DNA of 64,000 bases from Bacteroidales bacterium (GCA_017561885.1 JAFZBF010000040.1:62001-126000), one strand, 5' to 3'. Positions 9,574-20,400 are shown, counted from the first letter of the stretch. Numbers and translations are program-made. The notes: generated by a model not told the origin, from the letters alone.

Positions 9574-9931
9574 GGGACTCTGCGGCTTTTGCGGTCACGG
9601 CACCGAACGTCTCGACGACAGCCTTCTCGATAGCGGCGTAGTCGAGCACTTCCGGGACGCGGTAGAAGAAGAGGAAGTCGGCGTGGAACCCTTCCGGCAG
9701 CTGTGAGCGGTTCAGGCGGACAGCCTCGCGGATACGCCTCTTCAGCAGGTTCCTCTTGACGGCCCTTTTGAAGTTCTTCTTCGGAACGCTCACCGCGAAC
9801 CGGCAGTTCTCAGACGCCAGCCAGTATACCTTGAACACCGCATTATAATGCGTCGCCCCCTTGCTCAGAAGGGCATCGAAGTCCTTGCGATGGTGCAGCC
9901 TGACGCTCTTGGGATAAGACAGGGTGGCCAT
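9566..9931 (-). CDS. rnpA: Ribonuclease P protein component
   Basis: 121 residues. The basic RNR signature is present as '[17 protein letters not shown]' at about residues 55-71, with the N-terminal '[15 protein letters not shown]' typical of RnpA. The protein binds the RNase P RNA and helps mature tRNA 5' ends. It lies 12 bp after hemD and overlaps yidD, so the order hemD-rnpA-yidD forms one leftward transcript. rpmH, its usual partner in other phyla, is not adjacent, which is normal for Bacteroidota. Confidence 0.94.
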   Translation of the reverse strand: MATLSYPKSVRLHHRKDFDALLSKGATHYNAVFKVYWLASENCRFAVSVPKKNFKRAVKRNLLKRRIREAVRLNRSQLPEGFHADFLFFYRVPEVLDYAAIEKAVVETFGAVTAKAAESHE

Positions 9932-9943
9932 AACGCCGCGCTC

Positions 9944-10693
9944 CTATTTTGCGAAATAGTTCGAAAGAGCAGCAGCTATGGAAGGAGATTCGGGAGTGGG
10001 AGCCTCGATCTCGATAGCGAGCGAAGCATCCTTGGCAGCCTTGGCCGTGCCTTTCCCGTAAGTAGCAAGAAGGAGGTCTTTCTGAGTGAACTCAGGGAAG
10101 TTCTTGAACAGAGACTTCACATCCGACGGACTGTAGAAGACCATCATACCGTATTTCGACAGGTCGACATCCTGCTTGATGTCGCTGCACACCGTGCGGA
10201 CCAGGATAGCACTGCCGAAATTGTATTTGGCATTCGTGAACATTGCCTTGACATCGCTCCTGAGGGAATCAGTGCAGGATATGAGGAACTTCTCGTTCTT
10301 GTGCTTGGTGCCGATGCAGTCTATCAGGGAAGCCGAACTTCCTTTGCCGAAGAATATCTTGCGTTTGCGATAGACGATGTATTTCTGGAGATACAGGGCG
10401 ATAGCTTCAGACTGGCAGAAGTACTTCATAGTCTCCGGAATGGTGACGCGCATCTTCTTGGCCAGGTTGAAAAACGAATCGATGGCCGTGCGTGAGCTGA
10501 ATACAATGGCCGTATAATCCAGGATATTTACCCTCTGCGAACGGAAATCGTTGAGAGTGACCGGTTCAACCTTGAAAAAAGGAATGAAGTCTATATCCAG
10601 ACCATACTTGTTGACCAGTTCGGTATAAGGAGAGCCCGCAGTGGGCGCAGGTTGCGAAATCAGAATCCTCTTCTTGCTATCTTCTATGCTCAT
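9944..10693 (-). CDS. hemD: Uroporphyrinogen-III synthase family protein
   Basis: 249 residues, full length for the family. 'KRILISQPAPTAGSPYTELV' near the N-terminus, 'YTAIVFSSRTAIDSFFNLA' and 'MMVFYSPSDVKSLFKNFPEF' match the two-lobed HemD fold. HemD cyclises hydroxymethylbilane to uroporphyrinogen III in tetrapyrrole synthesis. No other heme genes are nearby; instead it overlaps the DUF4271 gene by 4 bp and precedes rnpA, an arrangement seen widely in Bacteroidota. HemD sequences diverge strongly, so the family call is sure but activity is inferred. Confidence 0.85.
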   Translation of the reverse strand: MSIEDSKKRILISQPAPTAGSPYTELVNKYGLDIDFIPFFKVEPVTLNDFRSQRVNILDYTAIVFSSRTAIDSFFNLAKKMRVTIPETMKYFCQSEAIALYLQKYIVYRKRKIFFGKGSSASLIDCIGTKHKNEKFLISCTDSLRSDVKAMFTNAKYNFGSAILVRTVCSDIKQDVDLSKYGMMVFYSPSDVKSLFKNFPEFTQKDLLLATYGKGTAKAAKDASLAIEIEAPTPESPSIAAALSNYFAK

Positions 10694-11391
10694 AATGAGA
10701 TGATTGCACCAATCAGTAAGCCTGCCGGCAAAAATTCAAACGCGCAAAGATACAAAAAACAGAAGAAAATAGAAAAACCAGCCTCCAGAAGGTATTTGCA
10801 GGCCCTTGCGCAGTACATGGCATAGCAGCAGGAAACGACTGCAAAGAAGATGGTCTTGGCAAAGTCATAAGATCCTTCGCCGAACAGCATCGGAATGACG
10901 AAAGCCGGCAGCGACAGCAGGGTGGTGGCCACAAGCGTGACCCTTCCGGAGTTGCGGATAGTGTCGAAGACGCTGGTCGTACCCTTGTACCATCCTATGA
11001 ATGCGAAACACAGCACCCTCACCAGCAGGTACGCTATGAATGCGGCGCACAGATATGCGAGGCTCAGCGATGTCCATCCCCTTGTATATACCAGCATCAG
11101 GATGACGGGCAGGCAGATTACGCTGGTCCTGTTCACTGCCGAAAGCGAAGTCTGGTTCTCGCAGATATTCTGGATCTTGTCGCTGCTGTTGAAGAAGGTG
11201 TTGAGCGACAGGGACGAAGCAAGCACGATCCGGTTGAAATACAGGATGCAGTAGAAGACCATGAAGAGCACCAGAATTGTCGTCGGCCAGGAATATCCCG
11301 GGGCGGGAACGGTTCCGAAATGTTCCGCGTATTCGGCAATCTTCGAACTGCCGGGCCAGGCCTCGTCTATCGTCTGCAGAAAGAAAACCAT
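10690..11391 (-). CDS. DUF4271 multi-pass membrane protein
   Basis: 233 residues with about seven predicted membrane helices ('YSWPTTILVLFMVFYCILYF', 'VICLPVILMLVYTRG', 'CAAFIAYLLVRVLCFAFIGW', 'LEAGFSIFFCFLYLCAFEFL'). The gene sits between a SUI1-like factor and hemD, where Bacteroidota carry a DUF4271 gene, and the motif 'GWTSLSLAYLCAAFIAYLLV' fits that family. Function is unknown. Translation is coupled to hemD through a 4-bp overlap, and it starts one base after the SUI1 stop codon. Confidence 0.78.
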   Translation of the reverse strand: MVFFLQTIDEAWPGSSKIAEYAEHFGTVPAPGYSWPTTILVLFMVFYCILYFNRIVLASSLSLNTFFNSSDKIQNICENQTSLSAVNRTSVICLPVILMLVYTRGWTSLSLAYLCAAFIAYLLVRVLCFAFIGWYKGTTSVFDTIRNSGRVTLVATTLLSLPAFVIPMLFGEGSYDFAKTIFFAVVSCCYAMYCARACKYLLEAGFSIFFCFLYLCAFEFLPAGLLIGAIISL

Positions 11392-11730
11392 CTAGTTGCC
11401 CCTTTTGGCATTGTACCCCATACTTTTGAGCAGAGCGACGACGCGGTCCCTCCAGTCTCCCTGGATAAGGATTTCCCCGTCCTTGGCGCTGCCTCCGACT
11501 CCGCATTTGGTCTTGAGCGTCTTGGCGAGCGCTGCGAGGTCGTCGGAGCTGCCCACGAATCCTGACACAAGGGTCACCTGCTTCCCGGCACGTGCGCGGC
11601 GGTCGATGCTCACGATGAGCTTCTGCTGCGCTGCGGGCAAAGTCTCCGCTTCCTCTTCTGCGGAGGTTTCATATTTGAAATCCGGGTTGGTGGAATATAC
11701 CACTCCGAGTCTGTCTTTCCAGTCTTGCAT
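11392..11730 (-). CDS. SUI1/YciH-family translation factor
   Basis: 112 residues. The C-terminal 75 residues form the eIF1/SUI1 fold ('VSIDRRARAGKQVTLVSGF', 'LKTKCGVGGSAKDGEILIQG', 'RVVALLKSMGYNAKRGN'), with the conserved GGS and IQGD-type segments. Bacterial YciH proteins resemble eIF1 and may act in start-site fidelity or under stress. First gene of the leftward run SUI1-DUF4271-hemD-rnpA-yidD. It faces away from the GT117 gene across a 78-bp promoter gap. Confidence 0.88.
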   Translation of the reverse strand: MQDWKDRLGVVYSTNPDFKYETSAEEEAETLPAAQQKLIVSIDRRARAGKQVTLVSGFVGSSDDLAALAKTLKTKCGVGGSAKDGEILIQGDWRDRVVALLKSMGYNAKRGN

Positions 11731-11775
11731 AGCTTTAATATGACCCCCAAAGTTAGGTATAAAAAAAGTAATTAC

Positions 11776-11783
11776 TAAATTTG
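11776..11783 (+). promoter_or_regulatory. Candidate -7 element for the GT117 gene
   Basis: TAAATTTG matches TAnnTTTG, 25 bp before the ATG at 11809. The -33 position reads TTAG (11753-11756), a weak match with the correct 19-bp spacing. Confidence 0.45.
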
Positions 11784-11808
11784 CCCTTTTACAGAATCTG
11801 TTCTGAAT

Positions 11809-14800
11809 ATGGAAAAAAGGAAGTTCACTAGAATAAACAGAATCATATCGATCGTCGTCCTGGCGTTCTCAAGTTTCGTATATCTGGCCACCATCGAGCC
11901 GACCGTCAGCTTCTGGGATTGCGGCGAGTTCATCGCGTCTTCTTATAAGCTGGAGGTGGGACACGCTCCCGGCAATCCGGTGTTCCAGCTGTTTGCGCAC
12001 ATCTTCACCTTGTTCACGGATGCCGAGCACGCCGCTGCTGCCGTCAACTGCTTCAGCGCGATGTGCAGCGCCTTCACGATATTCTTCCTGTATCTGACGA
12101 TTGTTCATTTCGGCCGCAGGATCATCGAGGCCAAAGGCCGCAAGATGACTCTTGGCAACGCTGTCGCAGTGTGGGGCGCCGGTGTGGTAGGCGCTCTGGC
12201 TTACTGCTTCTCCGACACTTTCTGGTTCAGCGCAGTTGAGGGTGAGGTATATGCAATGTCTTCGATGCTCACAGCCATAGTGTTCTGGGCCATCCTGAAG
12301 TGGGAAGAAGAGGCCGACGAGGCATATGCCAACCGCTGGATCATCCTGATCTGCTTCCTTACGGGCCTTTCAATCGGAGTGCACCTTCTGAACCTCCTGG
12401 TAATTCCTGTCATCGCATTCATAGTATACTACAAGAAGCACAAGGATGAAAAGGTCTCTCTCTGGAAATCCTTCCTCATCCTGCTCCTCGGCGGCGTGTT
12501 CGTTGCACTGGTGCTGTACGGCATCGTGCCTCTGCTGCCCAAGCTGCTGGCTGTCACCGACCGTTTCTTCGTGAACACCCTCGGCTGCCCCTTCAACGTC
12601 GGCACGACCTTTATGATGCTGGTGATCTTCGTCGCCTGCTTCCTGCTGCTGGCCCGTTTCCGCAAGAAGAACCGCGTCCTGGCGCACACTGCAGTCCTCG
12701 GCCTGCTGGCCATCGTCATCGGCTATTCGACCTTCGCAATAGTGCTCATCAGGGCTTCTGCAGGCACACCTACCAATGAATACGATCCCAACAACCCGTA
12801 TACGCTCATCCGCTATCTGAGCCGCGAGCAGTTCGGTTCCGCCCCGATCATATACGGCCAGCAGTACACCTCTGTCATCGAGGCCAAGGAGAGCACATAC
12901 TATACCCAGCTGGGCGACAGGTACATCAAGACCGACAGCCCTCTGTCCGGGAAATACCCTTCAGGCGCCAAGACTGTCTTCCCCCGCATGTGGAGCACCC
13001 AGAGCCCTCTGCACGAGGCTTTCTATGACACCTACACCGACGGCAAGTTCAAAACCGGCAAGGTGAAGATGTCCAACGGCGAGTGGAAGACCAACAAGAT
13101 GCCCTATTTCAAGGATAACCTGCGCTTCTTCTTCGACTACCAGCTGAACTATATGTATTTCCGCTACTTCTTCTGGAACTTCGTGGGCCGTCAGAACGAC
13201 TTCCACGGCCAGATTCCGGGAGACGTGACCAACGGCAACTGGGAGAGCGGCATCCGCTTCATCGACGAAGCGCGCCTCGGTCGTCAGGACGTGGCTCCTG
13301 ACTATCTTGCCCACAACGATGCGAAGAACCACTATTTCTTCCTGCCGCTGCTGCTCGGCCTGATCGGCTTCTTCTTCCAGCTGAACAAGGACGGCCGCGG
13401 CTGCTGGATCAATTTCCTGCTGTTCTTCCTCACGGGCATCGCCATCATCCTTTATCTGAACCAGCCGCCCTACCAGGTGCGCGAGAGGGACTATGCCTAC
13501 GCAGGCTCGTTCTATGTGTTCACGATATGGATCGGCCTTGCCGTGATGTGGCTGAAGGAACTGCTCGACAAGATCCTCAAGCCCGACGAGGAGAAAGAAG
13601 CCGGCAAGAGCGTCATCTCGGCAGGAGTGGCGACAGCCATCTGCCTTGCAGTGCCCGTGCTGATGGGCTGCCAGAACTGGGACGACCACGACCGCAGCAA
13701 CCGCTACACTGCCCGCGACATAGCTTACAACTACCTGAACAGCTGCGACCCGAACGCCATCATAATAACCCACGGCGACAACGATACCTTCCCTCTGTGG
13801 TATGCCCAGGAGGTGGAGGGTGTGTGCACCGACGTGAGGGTGATGAACACCTCGCTGCTCGGAATGGACTGGTACATCGACCAGATGAAATGCAAGATGT
13901 ACGAGTCCGAGCCGCTGAACATCGACTTGCCGAGGATTGACTACCTCTACGGCACCAACGACTATGTGCCGATCGTAGAGGCCCTCCAGGGCACGGTCGA
14001 CCTCAAGTTCGTGATGGATGTATTCAAGGATCCTAAATACCGCCAGAACGGTTCTAACGACGGTATCCTGGTGTCGAAGAACCTGCGCATCCCTGTCAAC
14101 AAGGAGAATGTCATCAAGTATGGCATCGTCGACGAAAAACACTACGACAAGATTCTCGACTACATCGACATTACGATCAATGCCAATGCTGTGGACAAGA
14201 GCGAACTGATAATACTTGACCTTCTGAGCAACTATGAATGGGACAGGCCGATCTACTATGTCAGCTCGTCAGGAGAAGGCAGCATCAAGAACGCGAAGTA
14301 CCTGCGTGACGACGGCTTCGCATACAAACTCGTTCCTCTCGACTGCGACAGTCTCGACACTGTCGGATCGATGGACTACGACCTGATGTATGACCGTATC
14401 ATGAACGTCTACCGTTATGATTCTTTTGCAAAGGATTTCCACGTGGACTATCAGAACCTTTATACCTTCTCGGCGGTATGCCCTCTCAGGTCCCAGTTCG
14501 TGAACACCGCCGAAGCGCTGCTGGCTGCCGGAGAAAGCGACAAGGCAGCCAGGCTGCTCGACAAGTGTGTCGAGATGATACCGCAGAAGAACTTCCCCTA
14601 CAACATCTCGATGCTTCAGAGTATCAACGAATACAGCATGATCAACATAATCGAACTGTATCTCAAGTGCGGCCAGGTCGACAAGGCGAAATCCATCGCC
14701 GAGGCATTCGTCGACGAGACTGCCATGATTACGAAGTATTACGGTCAGGGCTGGCCCTCTGAGAGCGGTATGCTCAACGAAGACCGTGTGAAAAACAATC

Positions 14801-14892
14801 TGCAATACATTTATTACGTGAATTCCATCATGAAGAGTTACGGACAGACAGAGTTTGCTGATGCATTGATGGAAAAAGTGAAAGCATTATAG
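11809..14892 (+). CDS. GT117/DUF2723 membrane glycosyltransferase-like protein
   Basis: 1027 residues. The N-terminal 600 residues contain about a dozen membrane helices and the DUF2723 signature: '[20 protein letters not shown]' followed by '[13 protein letters not shown]', where the Asp-Cys-Gly-Glu pair resembles the first-loop catalytic acid of GT-C protein mannosyltransferases. The 400-residue C-terminal part is soluble, with '[20 protein letters not shown]' and TPR-like helices at the end ('[20 protein letters not shown]'). The family is nearly restricted to Bacteroidota and is classed as glycosyltransferase family 117; transfer of a sugar from a lipid-linked donor to exported proteins is a reasonable inference. 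Stop and tyrS start are 2 bp apart, so it is cotranscribed with tyrS. Confidence 0.85.
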   Translation: MEKRKFTRINRIISIVVLAFSSFVYLATIEPTVSFWDCGEFIASSYKLEVGHAPGNPVFQLFAHIFTLFTDAEHAAAAVNCFSAMCSAFTIFFLYLTIVHFGRRIIEAKGRKMTLGNAVAVWGAGVVGALAYCFSDTFWFSAVEGEVYAMSSMLTAIVFWAILKWEEEADEAYANRWIILICFLTGLSIGVHLLNLLVIPVIAFIVYYKKHKDEKVSLWKSFLILLLGGVFVALVLYGIVPLLPKLLAVTDRFFVNTLGCPFNVGTTFMMLVIFVACFLLLARFRKKNRVLAHTAVLGLLAIVIGYSTFAIVLIRASAGTPTNEYDPNNPYTLIRYLSREQFGSAPIIYGQQYTSVIEAKESTYYTQLGDRYIKTDSPLSGKYPSGAKTVFPRMWSTQSPLHEAFYDTYTDGKFKTGKVKMSNGEWKTNKMPYFKDNLRFFFDYQLNYMYFRYFFWNFVGRQNDFHGQIPGDVTNGNWESGIRFIDEARLGRQDVAPDYLAHNDAKNHYFFLPLLLGLIGFFFQLNKDGRGCWINFLLFFLTGIAIILYLNQPPYQVRERDYAYAGSFYVFTIWIGLAVMWLKELLDKILKPDEEKEAGKSVISAGVATAICLAVPVLMGCQNWDDHDRSNRYTARDIAYNYLNSCDPNAIIITHGDNDTFPLWYAQEVEGVCTDVRVMNTSLLGMDWYIDQMKCKMYESEPLNIDLPRIDYLYGTNDYVPIVEALQGTVDLKFVMDVFKDPKYRQNGSNDGILVSKNLRIPVNKENVIKYGIVDEKHYDKILDYIDITINANAVDKSELIILDLLSNYEWDRPIYYVSSSGEGSIKNAKYLRDDGFAYKLVPLDCDSLDTVGSMDYDLMYDRIMNVYRYDSFAKDFHVDYQNLYTFSAVCPLRSQFVNTAEALLAAGESDKAARLLDKCVEMIPQKNFPYNISMLQSINEYSMINIIELYLKCGQVDKAKSIAEAFVDETAMITKYYGQGWPSESGMLNEDRVKNNLQYIYYVNSIMKSYGQTEFADALMEKVKAL

Positions 14893-14894
14893 TA

Positions 14895-16187
14895 ATGAAA
14901 AAGAATTTTGTACAGGAGCTCCAGTGGCGCGGAATGGTGCACGACATTATGCCGGGCACGGAAGAATTATTGATGAAAGAACAGGTATCTGCTTACGTGG
15001 GCATCGACCCTACTGCAGATTCTCTTCATATAGGACACCTTGTGGGAGTGATGATGCTCAAGCATCTTCAGAACTGCGGCCACCGTCCGGTGGCTCTGGT
15101 CGGCGGCGCGACCGGAATGATCGGCGACCCTTCCATGAAGTCCGCCGAGCGCAACCTGCTCGACCAGGAGACTCTCCGTCACAACCAGGAGTGCATCAAG
15201 AAGCAGCTTGCCCGCTTCCTCGATTTCGACAGCAAGGCTCCCAACGCTGCCATAATGGTGAACAACTACGACTGGATGAAGGACTTTACCTTCCTCGATT
15301 TCATCCGCGACATCGGCAAGCACATCACCGTGAATTATATGATGAGCAAGGATTCGGTGAAGAAGCGTCTGAGCGGCGAGGAGCGTGAAGGCATGTCTTT
15401 CACGGAGTTCTCTTACCAGCTGGTGCAGGGCTATGACTTCATGTTCCTGTACGAGCACGAGAACTGCAAGCTGCAGATGGGCGGAAGCGACCAGTGGGGC
15501 AACATCACCACCGGCACCGAGCTCATCCGCCGCAAGTTGGGCGGCGAGGCTTTCGCCATGACCTGCCCGCTGATCACCAAGGCTGACGGCGGCAAGTTCG
15601 GCAAGACCGAGAAGGGCAACGTATGGCTCGACCCTGCCCGCACTTCTCCTTATACCTTCTACCAGTTCTGGCTGAACGTGAGCGACGAGGATGCCAAGAA
15701 GTACATCAAGATATTCACTATGCTCGATCAGGAGCAGATTGCTGCCCTCGTGGCAGAGCAGGAGCAGGCTCCGCACCTGCGTCCTCTCCAGAAGGCTCTT
15801 GCCCGCGAGATCACCGTCATGGTACACGGCCAGCAGGAATACGACAAGGCTGTCGAGGCCTCAAGCGTGCTGTTCGGCAACGCCACTTCGCAGGTGCTTC
15901 ACAATCTCGACGAGCAGACATTCCTCAGCGTGTTCGACGGCGTGCCTCAGTATGCTCTCGACATGGCTCAGCTGGGCGCTCCGGTGCTGGATATGCTGGC
16001 GGTTGCCACTGACGTTTTCCCTTCAAAGGGCGAATGCCGCAAGATGATCCAGGGCGGCGGTCTGTCTGTCAACAAGGAGAAGGTCACCGACATCAATGCC
16101 ACTATGCCGGCCGATCTGCTGCTCAACGGCAAGTATATCCTCGTACAGAAAGGAAAGAAGAACTATTATATCCTCAAATTCGAATAA
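14895..16187 (+). CDS. tyrS: Tyrosyl-tRNA synthetase
   Basis: 430 residues, normal for bacterial TyrRS. The HIGH motif is at residues 45-48 (SLHIGHLVG), and the KMSKS-equivalent is KFGKT near residue 235. '[12 protein letters not shown]' is the tyrosine/tRNA recognition segment. A C-terminal S4 domain ('[18 protein letters not shown]') binds tRNA. The enzyme charges tRNA-Tyr. It follows the GT117 gene by 2 bp and precedes rbfA by 1 bp, so a housekeeping operon continues through the FtsX-type permease. Confidence 0.96.
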   Translation: MKKNFVQELQWRGMVHDIMPGTEELLMKEQVSAYVGIDPTADSLHIGHLVGVMMLKHLQNCGHRPVALVGGATGMIGDPSMKSAERNLLDQETLRHNQECIKKQLARFLDFDSKAPNAAIMVNNYDWMKDFTFLDFIRDIGKHITVNYMMSKDSVKKRLSGEEREGMSFTEFSYQLVQGYDFMFLYEHENCKLQMGGSDQWGNITTGTELIRRKLGGEAFAMTCPLITKADGGKFGKTEKGNVWLDPARTSPYTFYQFWLNVSDEDAKKYIKIFTMLDQEQIAALVAEQEQAPHLRPLQKALAREITVMVHGQQEYDKAVEASSVLFGNATSQVLHNLDEQTFLSVFDGVPQYALDMAQLGAPVLDMLAVATDVFPSKGECRKMIQGGGLSVNKEKVTDINATMPADLLLNGKYILVQKGKKNYYILKFE

Positions 16188-16188
16188 A

Positions 16189-16536
16189 ATGGAAGGCAAT
16201 GAGAGCACCAGGCAGCTGAAGGTTGCCGGCCAGATAAAGCGCGATATGGCGGAAATCATCCGCGGCCGCGGGATGGCTGCGTTCGACGGCGCCCTTGTCA
16301 CTGTCAGCGGGGTCAAGATCAGCTCCGACCTGGCGGTTGCGAAAGTCTATCTGAGCATATTCCCGTCGAGCAAGACCGAGACTGTGATGCAGACCATCGC
16401 CCAGATGTCAAGTTCGCTCCGCGGAGAGCTCGGGCGTCGCGTGGCAAAGCAGCTGCGCATCGTTCCGGAGCTTACTTTCTATGTGGACGATTCTCTCGAC
16501 TACGTAGAGCACATTGACGAGCTGCTGAAGCTGTAA
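16189..16536 (+). CDS. rbfA: Ribosome-binding factor A
   Basis: 115 residues from the ATG at 16189, one base after the tyrS stop. An in-frame upstream ATG at 16096 would run inside tyrS and add non-family residues, so it is rejected. 'RQLKVAGQIKRDMAEIIRG' at the N-terminus, 'VTVSGVKISSDLAVAKVYLS' and the C-terminal 'LRIVPELTFYVDDSLDYVE' are the RbfA KH-like fold. RbfA helps mature the 30S subunit (16S rRNA 5' end). It is followed 6 bp later by a permease gene, an order common in Bacteroidota. Confidence 0.93.
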   Translation: MEGNESTRQLKVAGQIKRDMAEIIRGRGMAAFDGALVTVSGVKISSDLAVAKVYLSIFPSSKTETVMQTIAQMSSSLRGELGRRVAKQLRIVPELTFYVDDSLDYVEHIDELLKL

Positions 16537-16542
16537 TCCCTG

Positions 16543-17757
16543 ATGAAGCCGGATTTCTTCATAGCGAAGCGCTACCTGTTCGCCCGCAAGTCGCATAATG
16601 TCATCAACATTATCTCGATTATCTCTGCGGCAGGCATTGCGATAGGCTGTGCTGCGCTTGTGATAATCCTTTCGATCTATAACGGCTTCGACAGTCTGGT
16701 CAAGGATCTCTACGACTCCACCAGTCCAGACCTGCTGATAACCCCCGCCAAAGGCAAGACCTTCACTGCGGACAGCGAGGCTTTCGCTCAGCTGCGCAGC
16801 GACCCTTCGGTAGCCAGCTTCAGCGAAGTGCTGGAGGAGAACATATTCCTGATGTACGGCGACAACCATGCGGTGGTGACGGCGCGCGGCGTCGACAGCC
16901 TGTATGGCGAGGCGTCCGGCCTTGCTTCGAGGCTCACTGCGGGGAATTTCCTGGTTTCTGAAGGCGGCTCGCCGAGGATGGTGCTTGCGGCCAAGGTTTC
17001 CGGCACGCTCGGTGTCAACCTCGCCTTCCTGACGCCTGTTTCGGCCATATATCCGGCTGTCGGCGACACCTTGAACCTCTTCGACCCGGCTTCCATCCTC
17101 CAGACGGAGTATATATTTCCTTCGGGAGTCATCTCGGTGGACGATAGTTTCGACGGGAAATATGTCTTTATGCCGCGTGACCTGCTGGGCAGGCTCACCG
17201 GCCACGACGGGATAAGCAGCGTGGAACTCCGTTTCGCGCCGCAGGCCCTCAGCTCGGGCGGAGTGGTGACAAATGCCGTCCAGAAGAATGTGGCCCGCCT
17301 GCTCGGCGACAGTTTCGTGGTGCGCAACAAGTATCAGCAGAACGAGTCTCTCTACAAGGTGATGCGCTACGAGAAGCTGGCCGTCTATTTCATTCTGATA
17401 TTCGTGATGCTGATCATTTCCTGCAATGCGCTGGGTTCTCTCTCGATGCTCATCATCGACAAGAAGGAGGACATCGAGATACTGAGTTCGATGGGTGCTA
17501 CGAAGAAGCAGATAAGGCGCATCTTCAGGATGGAAGGGTGGATGATTTCGATGCTCGGCATCGTAATCGGCATCTCGCTGGGCCTTCTGATATGCTTCCT
17601 CCAGGCTCGCTACTGCTTCGTCAAGCTGCCGGGCAATTTTGTGGTGGACGCTTATCCTGTGAAGGTGCAGTGGGGTGACGTGCTGGTGGTGTTCACAATC
17701 GTGGCTGCGATAGGTGCTATAATGGCACAGCTGCCGGTCAAAAGGGGTATCAAGTAG
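16543..17757 (+). CDS. FtsX/LolE-type ABC transporter permease
   Basis: 404 residues with the MacB/FtsX topology: TM1 at about residues 20-45 ('VINIISIISAAGIAIGCAAL'), a periplasmic domain of roughly 230 residues, and three helices at the C-terminus ('LAVYFILIFVMLIISCNALG', 'GWMISMLGIVIGISLGLLIC', 'DVLVVFTIVAAIGAIMAQLP'). The N-terminal 'FFIAKRYLFARKSHNVINII' is typical of LolC/LolE proteins, which extract lipoproteins from the inner membrane. No ATPase gene is adjacent, so the LolD-like partner must be elsewhere. Position after rbfA is conserved in the phylum. Confidence 0.85.
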   Translation: MKPDFFIAKRYLFARKSHNVINIISIISAAGIAIGCAALVIILSIYNGFDSLVKDLYDSTSPDLLITPAKGKTFTADSEAFAQLRSDPSVASFSEVLEENIFLMYGDNHAVVTARGVDSLYGEASGLASRLTAGNFLVSEGGSPRMVLAAKVSGTLGVNLAFLTPVSAIYPAVGDTLNLFDPASILQTEYIFPSGVISVDDSFDGKYVFMPRDLLGRLTGHDGISSVELRFAPQALSSGGVVTNAVQKNVARLLGDSFVVRNKYQQNESLYKVMRYEKLAVYFILIFVMLIISCNALGSLSMLIIDKKEDIEILSSMGATKKQIRRIFRMEGWMISMLGIVIGISLGLLICFLQARYCFVKLPGNFVVDAYPVKVQWGDVLVVFTIVAAIGAIMAQLPVKRGIK

Positions 17758-17782
17758 TGCCAAATTGGCAGACTGCCGCGAG

Positions 17783-17797
17783 TGGCACTTAATTTGC
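17783..17797 (+). promoter_or_regulatory. Sigma-54 (-24/-12) promoter of groESL
   Basis: TGGCAC at 17783-17788, five bases, then TTGC at 17794-17797. The invariant GG (17784-17785) and GC (17796-17797) are 10 bp apart, exactly the spacing required by RpoN. It lies 52 bp before the groES start, leaving a leader of about 40 nt. Short TGCCA/TGGCA half-sites lie just upstream (17759-17773), which could be activator contacts. No TTTG/TAnnTTTG promoter is evident in the same gap. Confidence 0.65.
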
Positions 17798-17848
17798 CGT
17801 ATCCTGGCCTCGAAATGAAAACAAACAAATAATTAAAACAATAAAACT

Positions 17849-18121
17849 ATGAACATTAAACCCTTAGCAGACAGAGTGCTTGTTGAAGCCAAAGAGGCTA
17901 TGACCAAGACAGCAAGCGGATTGTATATTCCCGATACGGCAAAAGAGAAACCCCAGGAAGGTGTAGTGGTTGCAGTTGGCAACGGTACCAAGGATGACCC
18001 TATGGAGCTCAAGGTTGGCGACACCGTGCTTTACGGCAAGTATGCAGGTTCTGAAGTTTCTGTCGACGGCAAGACTTATCTGATTATGCGTCAGAGCGAT
18101 GTCGTTGCAATTGTTTGCTAA
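17849..18121 (+). CDS. groES: Co-chaperonin GroES
   Basis: 90 residues. '[20 protein letters not shown]' and the mobile loop '[18 protein letters not shown]', then '[20 protein letters not shown]' and '[13 protein letters not shown]' cover the whole fold. It forms the heptameric lid of the GroEL folding chamber in the cytoplasm. groEL follows after 30 bp in the same transcript, which appears to start at a sigma-54-like promoter. Confidence 0.97.
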   Translation: MNIKPLADRVLVEAKEAMTKTASGLYIPDTAKEKPQEGVVVAVGNGTKDDPMELKVGDTVLYGKYAGSEVSVDGKTYLIMRQSDVVAIVC

Positions 18122-18130
18122 TACGTATAA

Positions 18131-19771
<1,641 letters not shown>

Positions 19772-19789
19772 TGGCATCACACGCTTTTG

Positions 19790-19825
19790 AAAAACAGGTC
19801 GACGTTTCCGCCGGCCTGTTTTTTT
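19790..19825 (+). terminator. groESL terminator
   Basis: AAAAACAGG (19790-19798) pairs with CCTGTTTTT (19815-19823), with the stem running directly into a seven-T run, 18 bp after the groEL stop. Confidence 0.8.
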
Positions 19826-19834
19826 ATCCCCGCA

Positions 19835-20065
19835 AACCTGCCTTTCGCGGGACAGACGGACGGAAAACAGCCTCGTATCCCGGCGAACCCGCCTTTCTCG
19901 GGACACACGGACGGAAAACAGCCTCGTATCCCGGCGAACCCGCCTTTCTCGGGACACACGGACGGAAAACAGCCTCGTATCCCGGCGAACCCGCCTTTCT
20001 CGGGACGGACGGACGGGAAACAGCCTCGTATCCCGGCAAACCGCCCTTTTGCGGGACAGACGGGC
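19835..20065. repeat. 51-bp tandem repeat, about 4.4 copies
   Basis: The block GCCTTTCKCGGGAC begins at 19840, 19891, 19942 and 19993, with a decayed fifth copy at about 20043, so the period is exactly 51 bp. The two middle copies are nearly identical and the outer ones have diverged. Each unit contains CCCG..CGGG arms around CCTTTCT, giving a small hairpin, plus GACGGACGG and CAGCCTCGTATCCCGG. Because 51 is a multiple of 3, long frames stay open on both strands, but the translations are only the repeat and are not taken as genes. The block lies just after the groEL terminator. Confidence 0.9.
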
Positions 20066-20112
20066 TCATGGAAACTGCAGCTGCACGGAAAGCAAGGCCT
20101 TCGGGGGGTTCC

Positions 20113-20216
20113 GTGAGCTGCCGCTCACTCCAATCCCTCCCACCGCATACTTCGTCCTGCTTCGCAGAACTCGTCTTCGGCGGGTCCCTCCCTCTCTGCA
20201 TGCCGAGGGCGGCCAG
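20113..20216. repeat. Hairpin-rich intergenic element, copy A
   Basis: Consecutive small hairpins GTGAGC-TGCC-GCTCAC (20113-20128), CTGC-TTC-GCAG (20157-20167) and CCCTC..GAGGG, with the core CCCTCCCTCT (20186-20195) followed by CCGAGGG (20203-20209) and GGCCAG (20211-20216). The same core and order recur at 26174-26239, so this appears to be a dispersed family. No coding potential is recognisable. Confidence 0.55.
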
Positions 20217-20273
20217 CCCCCGCTCAGGCCTTCTTTCCGATGCGGCTGCAGCCTACATGTGTTTTCCTGGGCA

Positions 20274-20340
20274 GAAGTTATCCTAGCCGGACAAAGCGAG
20301 ACGTAAGGCAGAGATCGCTTTGCTGGCTGGAGATAACTTC
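20274..20340. repeat. Long imperfect inverted repeat
   Basis: GAAGTTATC (20274-20282) pairs with GATAACTTC (20332-20340), and CAAAGCGA (20292-20299) with TCGCTTTG (20315-20322). The intervening bases also pair largely, giving a stem of about 26 bp around a 15-nt loop. Neither side has a T-run, so it is not a normal terminator; it may be a structured RNA, a protein site or a miniature mobile element. Confidence 0.65.
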
Positions 20341-20374
20341 ATCCGTCATCAACACGCCCGACTGAAAATGAGTA

Positions 20375-20400
20375 ATAAAAAAACCGAGGGGATAGAGAAG
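20375..20400 (-). terminator. Probable leftward terminator after the 43-codon gene
   Basis: Read leftward, CCCCTCGG runs into seven T (the A-run at 20375-20382). Its partner may be CCGAG near 20410-20415 or the perfectly complementary AACCGAGGGGA in the leader (complement of 20632-20642). It would end the transcript of the small gene at 20443-20574. Confidence 0.4.

Noticed and set aside
12961..14142. 393-codon frame antisense to the GT117 gene
   Set aside because: Shadow frame rich in His/Val with no family features.
16408..17763. 451-codon frame antisense to the FtsX-type permease
   Set aside because: Shadow frame; the plus-strand permease has clear helices and family motifs.
17758..17800. 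CIRCE/HrcA operator at groES
   Set aside because: The TTAGCACTC-N9-GAGTGCTAA pattern is absent; only a loose GAGTGGCAC string is present, better explained as the -24 element.
19840..20060. CRISPR array
   Set aside because: The unit is a 51-bp direct tandem repeat with no variable spacers of regular length, and no cas genes are in the window.
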